In this document: positions 1 through 7,608 of the stretch, one piece after another
How the letters are laid out: the number at the start of each line of letters is the position of its first letter
Position numbering within the stretch: the stretch's first letter is position 1
NCBI RefSeq assembly: GCF_000814475.1
Contig: NZ_JSVC01000019.1
Coordinates: 1 to 64,000 of the forward strand
Length of the DNA: 64,000 nucleotides
Origin: Flavihumibacter solisilvae
Lineage (GTDB): Bacteria > Bacteroidota > Bacteroidia > Chitinophagales > Chitinophagaceae
Direction of reading: 5' to 3'
Notes under the pieces: generated by a model
The model's database searches: none
Told to the model about the DNA's origin: nothing
What the model saw: only the letters and a program-made list of their open reading frames with translations
Translations under genes and position numbers: made by a program

Positions 1-465
1 TTTGCGTCAAGCACTTTCGCAGTAGTCACTGCATTTGCTCCAATGGTCGGGTTAGGATAAGTACCGGTAAGGTCACCACCTGCATTCCCGCTCACCGGAA
101 TAGAAGTAGGAATTACACCAGGAGCCAGTTTCGCAGCTGTGATGGCACCATCCTGAACTTTTGTTGTGGTGATCGCATCGTCAGCAACCTTAGCCGCGGT
201 TACCGCATTGTTGGCAAGTTTATTATTGTCTACAGAAGTATTGGCAAGCTTGGCGTTAGTAACCGCACCGTCAGCAAGTTTTGCAGTAGTGATATTAGCG
301 TCAAGCACTTTCGCAGTAGTCACTGCATTTGCTCCAATGGTCGGGTTGGGATATGTGCCGGTAAGGTCACCACCTGCATTTCCGCTTACCGGAATTGATG
401 TAGGAATAACACCAGGTGCAAGTTTCGCAGCCGTGATGGCACCGTCTGCAACCTTAGCAGTGGTA
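1..465. repeat. Direct DNA repeat, 294-bp offset, within the fibre-like gene
   Basis: Bases 4 to about 165 recur at 298 to about 459 with few differences, an offset of 294 bp or exactly 98 codons. Diverged shorter copies of the conserved core (the part coding GGDLTG.YPNP) appear near 560, 710, 880 and 1090. The left pair is much more alike than the others, suggesting a recent in-frame duplication. More copies may lie beyond the window edge. Confidence 0.8.
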
Positions 466-1532
466 ACTGCATTGTTGGATATTTTTGCTGAAGTCACCGC
501 ATTGCTTGCGAGCTTGTTCGCATTCACCGCATTGTTGGCAATGGTCGGGTTCGGAAACGTTCCGGTAAGATCTCCGCCGGCATTACCAGAGGGTGGTAAA
601 GTGGTAGGAATGATACCCGGAGCCAGTTTATTGGCTGTGATGGTGTTATTGGCGATCTTGTTTGTGGTTACCGCATTATTGGCGATAGTCGGGTTAGGGT
701 AAGTACCATTCAAATCGCCGCCGGCATTACCGCCGGACGATGGAGGAATAACACCCGGCGCAAGTTTAGCAGCGGTAATAGAACCATCCTGGATCTTCGA
801 TGTGGAGATCGCATCATCAGCTATTTTGTTCCCGGTTACTGCATTATTTGCAATTGAAGGGTTAGGATAATTTCCATTCAGGTCTCCACCAGCGGCACCA
901 CCAGGAGGCAAATTCGCAGGTATTTCAGGAATCACACCCGGTGCTAATTTGCTGGCAGTAATGGCACCATCTGCAACTTTTTCTGTAGTGACTGAGGCAC
1001 TACCCAATTTCTGTGCGGTTACCGCTCCATTTTCAAGTTTTTTGGAACCTATGGCTCCATCTTTCACCACGGGGTTTGGAAATGTACCTGTAAGGTCTCC
1101 CCCGGCATTACCGATGGGTGACGCAGTTTCTGCGCGTAATGCAAAAGGCACACTGGTCAGCTGTGAAGCTCCCAATGAGATAAAGCCCCGTCCATCACCT
1201 AAATCCATTTCAACCTGCAGGAATTTTTTGTTTTGTCCACTCCAGGTAGTTGCTTCAAGTGTTCCGCGGGTATCTGTTGCACCATCACTGCCCATGGCAG
1301 TAGAGAATAATCCGAATTGATTGGTCTTAACAGTTCTCCTTTCACTGTACAATTCTTCACCGTTGGCATCTTTATCTCTTACTGTAAGACGTAGGGTGAT
1401 GTTCTGATTTGATAAGGCTGTCCCATAAGCGTTGCGGGCAATTCCCTGGTAATGGATCTGTTTCGGCACCTGCGCTTTGAGGGAAGTGCATAAAAACAGG
1501 CCTACCACAAATGGCATAACTTGTTTTATCAT
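1..1532 (-). CDS. Repeat-rich secreted protein, tail-fibre-like (3' end missing)
   Basis: The reading frame starts at 1532 and runs off the left edge, so the C-terminus is not visible (about 510 residues are). A signal peptide (MIKQVMPFVVGLFLCTSLKA) is followed by a domain beginning QVPKQIHYQGIARN with a later TNQFGLFSTAMG; this N-terminal domain is common in Bacteroidota surface proteins. The rest is repeats: blocks of GGDLTGTYPNPTI followed by several short NNAVTTAKI/ADGAITAAKLAPGVIP units, at least six blocks in all. Such repeats are typical of trimeric fibre-like proteins, often ending in a tail-fibre chaperone or an adhesin domain. The long plus-strand open frames here are mirror images of the repeats. 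Function unknown; probably extracellular. Repeat type and secretion are seen; the fibre role is inferred. Confidence 0.85.
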   Translation of the reverse strand, partial: MIKQVMPFVVGLFLCTSLKAQVPKQIHYQGIARNAYGTALSNQNITLRLTVRDKDANGEELYSERRTVKTNQFGLFSTAMGSDGATDTRGTLEATTWSGQNKKFLQVEMDLGDGRGFISLGASQLTSVPFALRAETASPIGNAGGDLTGTFPNPVVKDGAIGSKKLENGAVTAQKLGSASVTTEKVADGAITASKLAPGVIPEIPANLPPGGAAGGDLNGNYPNPSIANNAVTGNKIADDAISTSKIQDGSITAAKLAPGVIPPSSGGNAGGDLNGTYPNPTIANNAVTTNKIANNTITANKLAPGIIPTTLPPSGNAGGDLTGTFPNPTIANNAVNANKLASNAVTSAKISNNAVTTAKVADGAITAAKLAPGVIPTSIPVSGNAGGDLTGTYPNPTIGANAVTTAKVLDANITTAKLADGAVTNAKLANTSVDNNKLANNAVTAAKVADDAITTTKVQDGAITAAKLAPGVIPTSIPVSGNAGGDLTGTYPNPTIGANAVTTAKVLDA

Positions 1533-1553
1533 TGGAAATGGATTTTGTATTGG

Positions 1554-2105
1554 TTAATCGATCTTTAAAACTTTGAATGAACCTTTACGGATAACAGGAC
1601 CCTCAACCGGTTCGAGCTCTACATACAGGAAATAACTGCCATTAGTGAGTTTTGTCATATTGATATCCTGCGTATGTCCGTAACCGTAATAATTGAACGA
1701 AGTCTGGTACAGCCGCTCCCCTTTGTCGCTGAAAAGCATACAATTCATTCTTCCAGCCTGGTTAAGGGTAAACTGAACCTTAAGGATCGATTTAACGGGG
1801 TTTGGGAGAATCCTGATCTCGCCTTTTGCAAAATTGGGATCAGTAACAAACACGACCTGCCGCCCGATATCGGGCTGCAGGAATCCCTGTGTTACGACAA
1901 GGTGTTTGTTTTCGGAAATGCGGGTATCAATGCGGAGCAATTCGCCAATGCTCCAGTCAACGCTTATCCGGTCATTGGAAAATGATCCTCCGCCGGAATT
2001 GACCATTCCATTTGAAGAGTGTATCTGTTGTGCACTTGCAGACTGAAAAATCAAGCCGCACAAAAGGATGGCCAGCAGTTTTGGTTTAGGGTTTGTGAAT
2101 TTCAT
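1554..2105 (-). CDS. Small secreted protein with T9SS type A sorting domain
   Basis: 183 residues. An N-terminal signal peptide ends near SASA-QQIHSS. A short middle part (VDWSIGELLRIDT) is followed by a linker and a C-terminal domain of about 85 residues with the pattern ILPNPVKSILKVQF...LTNGSYFLYVE...SFKVLKID, which is the type A sorting domain recognised by the type IX secretion system. The protein should cross the outer membrane and be released or anchored after removal of that domain. It lies 21 bp from the fibre-like gene and 30 bp from the next T9SS gene, all on the same strand, so the three may be co-transcribed. No enzymatic motif is seen. Confidence 0.85.
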   Translation of the reverse strand: MKFTNPKPKLLAILLCGLIFQSASAQQIHSSNGMVNSGGGSFSNDRISVDWSIGELLRIDTRISENKHLVVTQGFLQPDIGRQVVFVTDPNFAKGEIRILPNPVKSILKVQFTLNQAGRMNCMLFSDKGERLYQTSFNYYGYGHTQDINMTKLTNGSYFLYVELEPVEGPVIRKGSFKVLKID

Positions 2106-2135
2106 AGACAGTTTGGGCTTTCCGTAATGGTTGCT

Positions 2136-4115
2136 TTATCTTTTTCGTGCCATGATCATTTTTCCGGTCATTCTCCGATCACCCGTTTCAAGCGTGATAG
2201 GGTATGTTCCGGATGCCCACTTATTCAACCCTTCATAACTGATCAGATTGTTTCCCGGATAAAGCGAAACCTTCCTGACATCCATTAACGCACCAACTGC
2301 ATTAAAAATTTTAATGACGGCCAATTGATTTTTTTTGCTATTGACAACCAGCTGCATTCTATCGGTTACCGGGTTCGGAAGAACCTGTATCTGGTCTTCA
2401 TTCAGAATCACCCGTTTCAGTGCGACTTCCGGTGAATAACGAACCGAATTATCGATCCTTATCAGTTTTACCCGGTAGTATACCTGCTCACCCGGCACGG
2501 TGCTGACATTGTCATTGATCGGGTAAGATACCGTACCGGTTCTGCTGTTATTATTGGTTATAGTTTTTAAATGCTGGAAATTCTTGCCATCTGTGCTTCT
2601 TTCCACTATATAATAGCTGACATTCTCGTTTGAGGATGCCTCAAAGTCCAGATTAACCTCCTGCCCTGCCAGTTTCCCCGTCAGTTTAAGACGGTTTGCG
2701 GGAAGTATATTACAGGAGTTTGAAAAATCGATTACGACAGTATCTAGCGCATACTCACCACAACCGGCCATTAACTGCTGCTTTACAATATAGGTACCGG
2801 GTGCATCGACGGTAATCTCCGGGCCGGTTGTTCCGCTGATGATATTCCCGTCCGCGGTTGACCAGGTGTAAACTGAGGTCGGCATCGCGTTTGTTACGGT
2901 AATCGTACTGACGCTTTCCCCACAGATAAAAGGAATATCGGCGTCAGCTGAAACAGGGTTAAAGGTGAAGAAATCGAATGGCCCAACGAAATCCTTCAAC
3001 TCCGCTGAGAAAGAGGAAGATGACCTGGTTTTGATCAGGATCCGGCTGAACGGAAGTCCACACGCATTGCCACCCAGGAGTGACATTGGATCCAATCCCA
3101 GGTAAGTCATATTCACTGCAAATTCAAGGAATTGGTTTGGACTGAAGTTGTCCTGCACACTATTGTCAGCCTTGACTAACTTGAACGGGCCGGCCCAGGT
3201 TGAAGCACTATTCTGTAATCCGCTATAGAAGTTTCCACCCTGGCGCGGTAATATGCTGGCATAGCCATAATTTCCGCCGGCTCCATCGAAAAGTCCGCCC
3301 CACGCGAAATTGGGCGAGTTTAGATTCATCGCATCACGATGTACCCAGATTCTTGCAACGAGGTTCTGCAACCCGCTGCCGCCAAACTCTGCCGTAAAAA
3401 TCACGTCACCCGGCGTTGTTACTGCACCGGAAACCGGATCGAATTTCCATGCAGTGTGCCCGTCTTCAGGACCGGTACCAGTAAATTTCCGGGTCTGCCT
3501 GCTGTAGAAGATATCTGTCTGGTACAACTCAAAATCAAAATACCTGTTACCGTTTGTTGCATCCAAAGCGATTCCCCCGATAAACCAGAGGGAATCCAGC
3601 AGAACTGCAGTTTTTTGAGCCCGGCGGACGTGCACGTAAGTGTCCAGAATATCGTTTTTGTCCGGGATGTTTGTTTCTGTTGCGCCTGTCCATAAAGATG
3701 GATTGTCGCCATTTTTGTTGGACATGGCAAATGTGGTGGAATCAATGCCATGGTAGTCCCGGATATAAATAGCATCTATCAACGTATTTCCGTTCAGCCG
3801 CGTAAATTGAGGATATGACATCGTCCTGAAAAAAGGAAGCCGGCGACTGTTTATATCAGTTACATACCGGTCCGTAATTGATTTCGCACCTGAAGTGTCA
3901 ATTATCCAAATTGGCGGAGTATAGGGAAAATTGGTGGCAGAGTTTGAGAACCAGTCATGGGAATTAGCCGTGGCCTGGGATGCGCCATTCAATTTAGCGG
4001 AAATGACCTCACCGTCAACACCAAAGGCAGCTTTGTTCATTGCCTGAATAACCTGGGCTTTTATGCCGAAAGACCCAAAGGCAACCACGAAGGTTACCAG
4101 TAATAGTTTTTTCAT
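2136..4115 (-). CDS. Large secreted protein with PKD/Ig-like region and T9SS sorting domain
   Basis: 659 residues, starting with a signal peptide (MKKLLLVTFVVAFGSFGIKA). Residues about 30-400 form a large region that I cannot assign; it is rich in aromatic and Asn residues. Around 400-470 there is an Ig/PKD-like segment (ITVTNAMPTSVYTWSTADG), then a fibronectin-like stretch (NVSYYIVERSTDGKNFQ), and from about residue 580 a type A T9SS sorting domain (QVLPNPVTDRMQLVV, ending MIMARKR). This order is usual in Bacteroidota cell-surface proteins. First gene of a possible three-gene minus-strand unit. The true substrate or role is unknown. Confidence 0.85.
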   Translation of the reverse strand: MKKLLLVTFVVAFGSFGIKAQVIQAMNKAAFGVDGEVISAKLNGASQATANSHDWFSNSATNFPYTPPIWIIDTSGAKSITDRYVTDINSRRLPFFRTMSYPQFTRLNGNTLIDAIYIRDYHGIDSTTFAMSNKNGDNPSLWTGATETNIPDKNDILDTYVHVRRAQKTAVLLDSLWFIGGIALDATNGNRYFDFELYQTDIFYSRQTRKFTGTGPEDGHTAWKFDPVSGAVTTPGDVIFTAEFGGSGLQNLVARIWVHRDAMNLNSPNFAWGGLFDGAGGNYGYASILPRQGGNFYSGLQNSASTWAGPFKLVKADNSVQDNFSPNQFLEFAVNMTYLGLDPMSLLGGNACGLPFSRILIKTRSSSSFSAELKDFVGPFDFFTFNPVSADADIPFICGESVSTITVTNAMPTSVYTWSTADGNIISGTTGPEITVDAPGTYIVKQQLMAGCGEYALDTVVIDFSNSCNILPANRLKLTGKLAGQEVNLDFEASSNENVSYYIVERSTDGKNFQHLKTITNNNSRTGTVSYPINDNVSTVPGEQVYYRVKLIRIDNSVRYSPEVALKRVILNEDQIQVLPNPVTDRMQLVVNSKKNQLAVIKIFNAVGALMDVRKVSLYPGNNLISYEGLNKWASGTYPITLETGDRRMTGKMIMARKR

Positions 4116-4495
4116 CGGAATAGAATTAAAAGTGATTATTTCATTTTCATAATGAATGTTACACCATCATTCTTTCCGGGGAAATCCTTACTGGAACTGG
4201 ATTTGAGTAGAAAGTTTTCATAAGAATTTGTTTTAAGTCAGAGGATCTGGATTGTTTTACAAGGACAAGAACGAAATAAATTCCGGTATATTCTAACTAT
4301 TAACCCCTATTTTTTTGGAAATCGTATAAAAACATTTAGAAGTTCGTGGATGTACCATATAGCTGCAGAAATCCACACGCATTAAAATATGATTAAAATA
4401 CCGGGCGGCTTTTCGAGTTGATGTGGTAGTAAGGGGGCCGCCAATTGGGCTAAGGGCGTTAGGGAAGGATGTTAGCAGGTATGTACTAAATAAAA

Positions 4496-4521
4496 TAGCC
4501 GATACTTTACAGTATCGGCTA
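4496..4521 (-). terminator. Rho-independent terminator of the small lipoprotein gene
   Basis: A perfect 11-bp stem (TAGCCGATACT/AGTATCGGCTA) with a 4-nt loop. Read on the minus strand it is followed by TTTTATTT, so it would end transcripts of the gene at 4572-4784. Confidence 0.75.
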
Positions 4522-4529
4522 TCATTCAA

Positions 4530-4555
4530 ACACTTATACGATAACATATAAGTGT
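4530..4555. repeat. Second hairpin, 9-bp stem
   Basis: ACACTTATA and TATAAGTGT are separated by 8 nt. The hairpin lies between the lipoprotein stop codon and the terminator hairpin, so it would form a second stem in the 3' end of the mRNA. It has no U tract of its own and may act as a stabilising structure. Confidence 0.5.
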
Positions 4556-4571
4556 CGGGGATATGAAAAAC

Positions 4572-4784
4572 TTATTTTTTCACAGAATCAACAGCAGCTT
4601 TTGCGCTATCAACAGCAGCAGCAGCAGTAGAATCGATAGCAGCTTTAGCGCTATCAACAGTTGCAGTTACAGCAGAATCAACTGCAGCTACAGTTGAATC
4701 AGCAGCAGCTTCTTTAGAGTCAGCAGCATTGTTACAAGCCGCGAATGCAGCGCCAATAACCAGAACGAACAGGAGCTTTTTCAT
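4572..4784 (-). CDS. Small Ala/Asp/Ser-repeat lipoprotein
   Basis: 70 residues: a lipoprotein signal peptide with the lipobox AFAAC (Cys17), then a mature part made almost only of A, V, D, S, K and T. The pair DS recurs at residues 22, 29, 36, 44, 51, 59 and 66, spacings 7-7-8-7-8-7, i.e. 22 residues per three repeats, which matches an 11-residue (hendecad) helix. The protein ends VKK. It should be a single long helix hung from a membrane by its lipid. In layout (short lipid-anchored helix, basic C-terminus) it resembles Braun's lipoprotein, but there is no clear sequence relation. It is divergent from the sigma-factor gene 137 bp away and has its own terminator. Confidence 0.8.
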   Translation of the reverse strand: MKKLLFVLVIGAAFAACNNAADSKEAAADSTVAAVDSAVTATVDSAKAAIDSTAAAAVDSAKAAVDSVKK

Positions 4785-4921
4785 TTGATCTTTTTTTGTG
4801 TTTGAATGATTGATTTGGAGTTTATACCCGATTTGGAAAAAGGTAACCCGAAAAACCAGTTTTTTTTTTCAGGCTCACTTAAGGGTTACTATTTGTTATT
4901 TTGGGTATTAAATAAAGCAGC

Positions 4922-5491
4922 GTGAGCGCAGACCAAACAGAAAAAGAACTATTAAAAGGGCTGGCCGGGAACGACAGAAAGGCATCCGAAACCATTTATA
5001 AACAACATTATAATATGGTCCAGGCGCTTATAGTGAACAATAATGGCTCTGCAGAGGACGCAAGGGACATCTTCCAGGAAGCCATGCTTGTGCTGTATGA
5101 AAAGGCGAGGTCGGGCAATTTTGAACTAAACTGCCAACTGAAAACCTATATATATTCAGTTTGCAGGCGACTGTGGCTTAAGCGATTACAGCAATTACAG
5201 CGGTATTCCACTGAAATAGACGGTATCGCAGAGGTTGTTCAGGTAGAAGAAGACATGGAAAAACATGAAGCCCGTAACCTTGAATTCAGTGTCATGGAAA
5301 AGGCGCTGCTGAGTATCGGCGAACCCTGCAAGAGCTTGCTGGAAGCCTATTACCTGCAAAAAAGGAATATGGCCGACATCGCAGCAAGTTTCGGGTATAC
5401 AAATGCAGACAATGCTAAAAACCAGAAGTATAAGTGTCTTGCAAGGCTTAAAAAACTGTTTTTCGCTCAATATAAAAACCAGGTAGCATGA
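4922..5491 (+). CDS. ECF-type RNA polymerase sigma factor
   Basis: 189 residues from a GTG start. Region 2 is visible near residues 20-75 (YKQHYNMVQALI, GSAEDARDIFQEAMLVLYEKA), and region 4 near 120-180 (LLSIGEPCKSLLEAYYLQKRNMADIAASFGY) with a helix-turn-helix. Length and order fit the sigma-70 family sigma-24/ECF group of Bacteroidota. It directs RNA polymerase to a small set of promoters. Its last 4 bases overlap the start of the next gene (ATGA), a sign of translational coupling with its likely anti-sigma partner. No TAnnTTTG box is evident upstream, consistent with self-regulation, which is inferred. Confidence 0.9.
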   Translation: MSADQTEKELLKGLAGNDRKASETIYKQHYNMVQALIVNNNGSAEDARDIFQEAMLVLYEKARSGNFELNCQLKTYIYSVCRRLWLKRLQQLQRYSTEIDGIAEVVQVEEDMEKHEARNLEFSVMEKALLSIGEPCKSLLEAYYLQKRNMADIAASFGYTNADNAKNQKYKCLARLKKLFFAQYKNQVA

Positions 5492-6576
5492 CAGACGACA
5501 TGAATTTGATGGAAATGGTCGAAAGGTATGTCAGGGGGGAAATGGACCCGCAGGAAATGTCATATTTTGAATCTTTACGACGGGCAGATCCCGCCATAGA
5601 CCAGCTTGTCGTGGAGCATTCCATGTTCCTCCGCCAACTCAATGATTTCGGGGACAGAAAGGCATTTAAAACCGTGCTTGGTGAAACACATGAAAAATTG
5701 CTGGCGAATGGCGAAATCCGAACTGAGCAGCCGAAGGTCAGGGTGTTGCAAAAGTACAAAAGGGTGCTGGCAATGGCAGCGTCCATTGCGGGACTGACAG
5801 CCCTGGCAATCAGCGGACTGGTCAGCTATTTCACCCCGAAAAGCAGTCCTGTGGAAATTGCACAGCTTAAAAAAGAACTTAACGCTGTAAAAATCTCCCA
5901 AAAGCAGACCCAGAATGAAATTAATACCTTTAAAAACACTTCACCAAGGCCGGCAACGCCTGGTAAATTTGGTGGTACAGGCTTCCTGATTGATGGGAAA
6001 GGTTACCTGGTAACATCAGCTCACGTTGTTGCCAAAGCCGATTCAGTTTATATCGTTAATTCAAAAGGTGACTATTTCAAAGCCAAAACGATCCATGTAA
6101 ACGATAATACGGACATCGCTGTCCTGAAAATTACGGACAGCAGGTTTGAACCGGTCCAGAAGCTGCCCTATGGCATCCGGAAGGCGAAAGCAGATTTGGG
6201 TGAACAGATATTTACATTGGGGTACCCCCGTACTGAAATTGTGTACAACGAAGGCTATCTCAGTGCGAAAACCGGGTTCAATGGTGATACCGTTACCTAC
6301 CAGATCGCAATTTCAGCCAACCCGGGAAACTCCGGCGGTCCCATTTTCAACCAGTCTGGGGAAGTAATCGGGGTACTGAGCGGTAAACAATTAACTGCGG
6401 AAGGGGTGGTATTCAGCAGCCAGAGCAAGAATATTTTCAAGGCACTTGATTCTATAAGACATGACACCACAACATTCACGATAAAAATGCCAACCCATTC
6501 ATCTGTCAAAGGAATTGACCGGGTACAGCAGATCAAACGCATTGAAGACTGCATCTTCAATGTGATGAGTTATTGA
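5488..6576 (+). CDS. Anti-sigma-like / membrane / trypsin-like serine protease fusion
   Basis: 362 residues. Residues 1-90 look like a cytosolic anti-sigma region of the Bacteroidota kind (MVERYVRGEMDPQEMSYFE, then short helices). About 92-115 is one membrane helix. About 118-150 is a likely coiled coil. Residues 160-325 form an HtrA/trypsin-like protease domain with all three catalytic residues: His179 (TSAHVV), Asp209 (NTDIAVL) and Ser282 (GNSGGP). There is no PDZ domain; about 40 further residues follow. With an N-in topology the protease faces the periplasm. The start overlaps the sigma gene by 4 bp, so the pair should be made together. Domain calls are seen; anti-sigma activity is inferred from position and N-terminal pattern. 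Confidence 0.85.
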   Translation: MTDDMNLMEMVERYVRGEMDPQEMSYFESLRRADPAIDQLVVEHSMFLRQLNDFGDRKAFKTVLGETHEKLLANGEIRTEQPKVRVLQKYKRVLAMAASIAGLTALAISGLVSYFTPKSSPVEIAQLKKELNAVKISQKQTQNEINTFKNTSPRPATPGKFGGTGFLIDGKGYLVTSAHVVAKADSVYIVNSKGDYFKAKTIHVNDNTDIAVLKITDSRFEPVQKLPYGIRKAKADLGEQIFTLGYPRTEIVYNEGYLSAKTGFNGDTVTYQIAISANPGNSGGPIFNQSGEVIGVLSGKQLTAEGVVFSSQSKNIFKALDSIRHDTTTFTIKMPTHSSVKGIDRVQQIKRIEDCIFNVMSY

Positions 6577-6595
6577 TCAGCATCACTCGAAATAA

Positions 6596-6631
6596 GAAAA
6601 GGCCAATTGAAACTGTTCAATTGGCCTTTTC
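6596..6631. terminator. Bidirectional terminator between convergent genes
   Basis: A perfect 16-bp stem (GAAAAGGCCAATTGAA and its complement) with a 4-nt ACTG loop, flanked by A-rich and T-rich ends. It can end the protease-fusion mRNA from the left and the nucleotidyltransferase mRNA from the right. Confidence 0.85.
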
Positions 6632-6649
6632 TATTGTTGGGAATTATTA

Positions 6650-7567
6650 TCAGCTGTTTACATTTTCGGCCTTCCACAAATTCTGTGGATATTCACCAGC
6701 TTCAACCAATGCGTCAAGGCTCGCCTGCACACTTGGTGCATCTTCCTTATAGGTAACCCCAAACCACTGGCTCGTGGTTGGTATTACAGGAATCACTCCT
6801 TTCCCTGACTTGGTAAAATCGTCTGCCACTATTGGAATAAAAAACTCCGCTTTCGGATTCTGTGCATGGTCTCTTACAAACTCGTCAAACATCTTCTGGC
6901 TGATGGAAAAAATCGACGGATGGAAACACCAGAAATTCATGGAAACACTGGAATCCAGGGGTAGGGTTCGTGGTGTCTGGTTATCATCACAAACGATTTG
7001 ACCGTCCTGCAGGGATATATTAAGTCGCTCTGCTATTGATACCAGGTTGCCATTCGCATCAACTTCGCAAACGCCCCGATTCACTGTGCCGTGCTCTGAT
7101 AATGTCTTTAACAGGTCATATCCGATTATAGCATGTTTTTTTTCACTTACCTGGGCGGTTAAAAATGTGTACGCTTTCTCAAATGCATCCCGTCCATAAA
7201 AATCATCTGCGTTGATCACCGCAAAAGGTTCATTAACTGCATTTTTAGCACACAGCACAGCATGTGCTGTCCCCCAGGGCTTGGTACGGTCTGCAGGAAT
7301 TTCAACACCGTTCAAGAATGAACGGAGGTCCTGGAATACATATTCAACCTTGATCTTACCCTCGAGTTTTTTGCCGAAGATCTCCCGAAATTCATTTTCA
7401 AATTCCTTCCTGATTATAAATACCACTTTACCAAATCCAGCACGCATTGCATCGAAAATTGAATATTCCATGATGGTTTCACCACTTGGACCAAATGACT
7501 GTATCTGCTTCAGACTTCCATAACGGGATGCCATGCCCGCCGCCAAAATCACTAGTGTTGGTTGCAT
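6650..7567 (-). CDS. NDP-sugar pyrophosphorylase-like nucleotidyltransferase
   Basis: 305 residues. The N-terminus LVILAAGMASRYGSLKQ is a variant of the nucleotide-binding signature of sugar-1-phosphate nucleotidyltransferases (usually LAAGxGTRxxPxT), and INADDFYG supplies the metal-binding Asp pair. Two-thirds along there is FWCFHPSIF as in the sugar-binding half. The family transfers a nucleotide onto a sugar 1-phosphate; the sugar cannot be told from the sequence, and the altered signature sets it apart from GalU and RfbA. Cytosolic. Divergent from the PLP enzyme; ends at a shared terminator. Confidence 0.8.
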   Translation of the reverse strand: MQPTLVILAAGMASRYGSLKQIQSFGPSGETIMEYSIFDAMRAGFGKVVFIIRKEFENEFREIFGKKLEGKIKVEYVFQDLRSFLNGVEIPADRTKPWGTAHAVLCAKNAVNEPFAVINADDFYGRDAFEKAYTFLTAQVSEKKHAIIGYDLLKTLSEHGTVNRGVCEVDANGNLVSIAERLNISLQDGQIVCDDNQTPRTLPLDSSVSMNFWCFHPSIFSISQKMFDEFVRDHAQNPKAEFFIPIVADDFTKSGKGVIPVIPTTSQWFGVTYKEDAPSVQASLDALVEAGEYPQNLWKAENVNS

Positions 7568-7572
7568 TCTGC

Positions 7573-7580
7573 TATTTTTG
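7573..7580 (+). promoter_or_regulatory. -7 box (TATTTTTG) for the PLP enzyme gene
   Basis: Matches TAnnTTTG, the -7 element of the Bacteroidota main sigma factor. It ends 28 nt before the ATG at 7609, giving a leader of roughly 20 nt. Confidence 0.5.
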
Positions 7581-7608
7581 TTTTGAGAGGCGAATATAAA
7601 TATTCAAT

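Larger units (their letters stand above)
4116..4571. other. 456-bp intergenic region
   Basis: No convincing gene. The right part holds two hairpins (4496-4521 and 4530-4555) behind the small lipoprotein gene. The left part must carry the promoter of the minus-strand secreted-protein gene starting at 4115, but I see no clear TAnnTTTG box. An 84-codon minus-strand open frame (4293-4547) spans both hairpins, has no recognisable domain and is treated as chance. Confidence 0.6.

Noticed and set aside
1-465. CRISPR array in the left repeats
   Set aside because: Repeats are coding, 98 codons long, in frame and diverged, with no spacer pattern.
166-1320. Long plus-strand open frames (166-702 and 949-1320)
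   Set aside because: They mirror the repeats of the minus-strand gene, which has a signal peptide and clear repeat motifs; the plus-strand proteins are low-complexity and lack any domain.
4293-4547. 84-codon minus-strand open frame
   Set aside because: It spans a terminator hairpin and a second hairpin, has no recognisable domain and no start signal.
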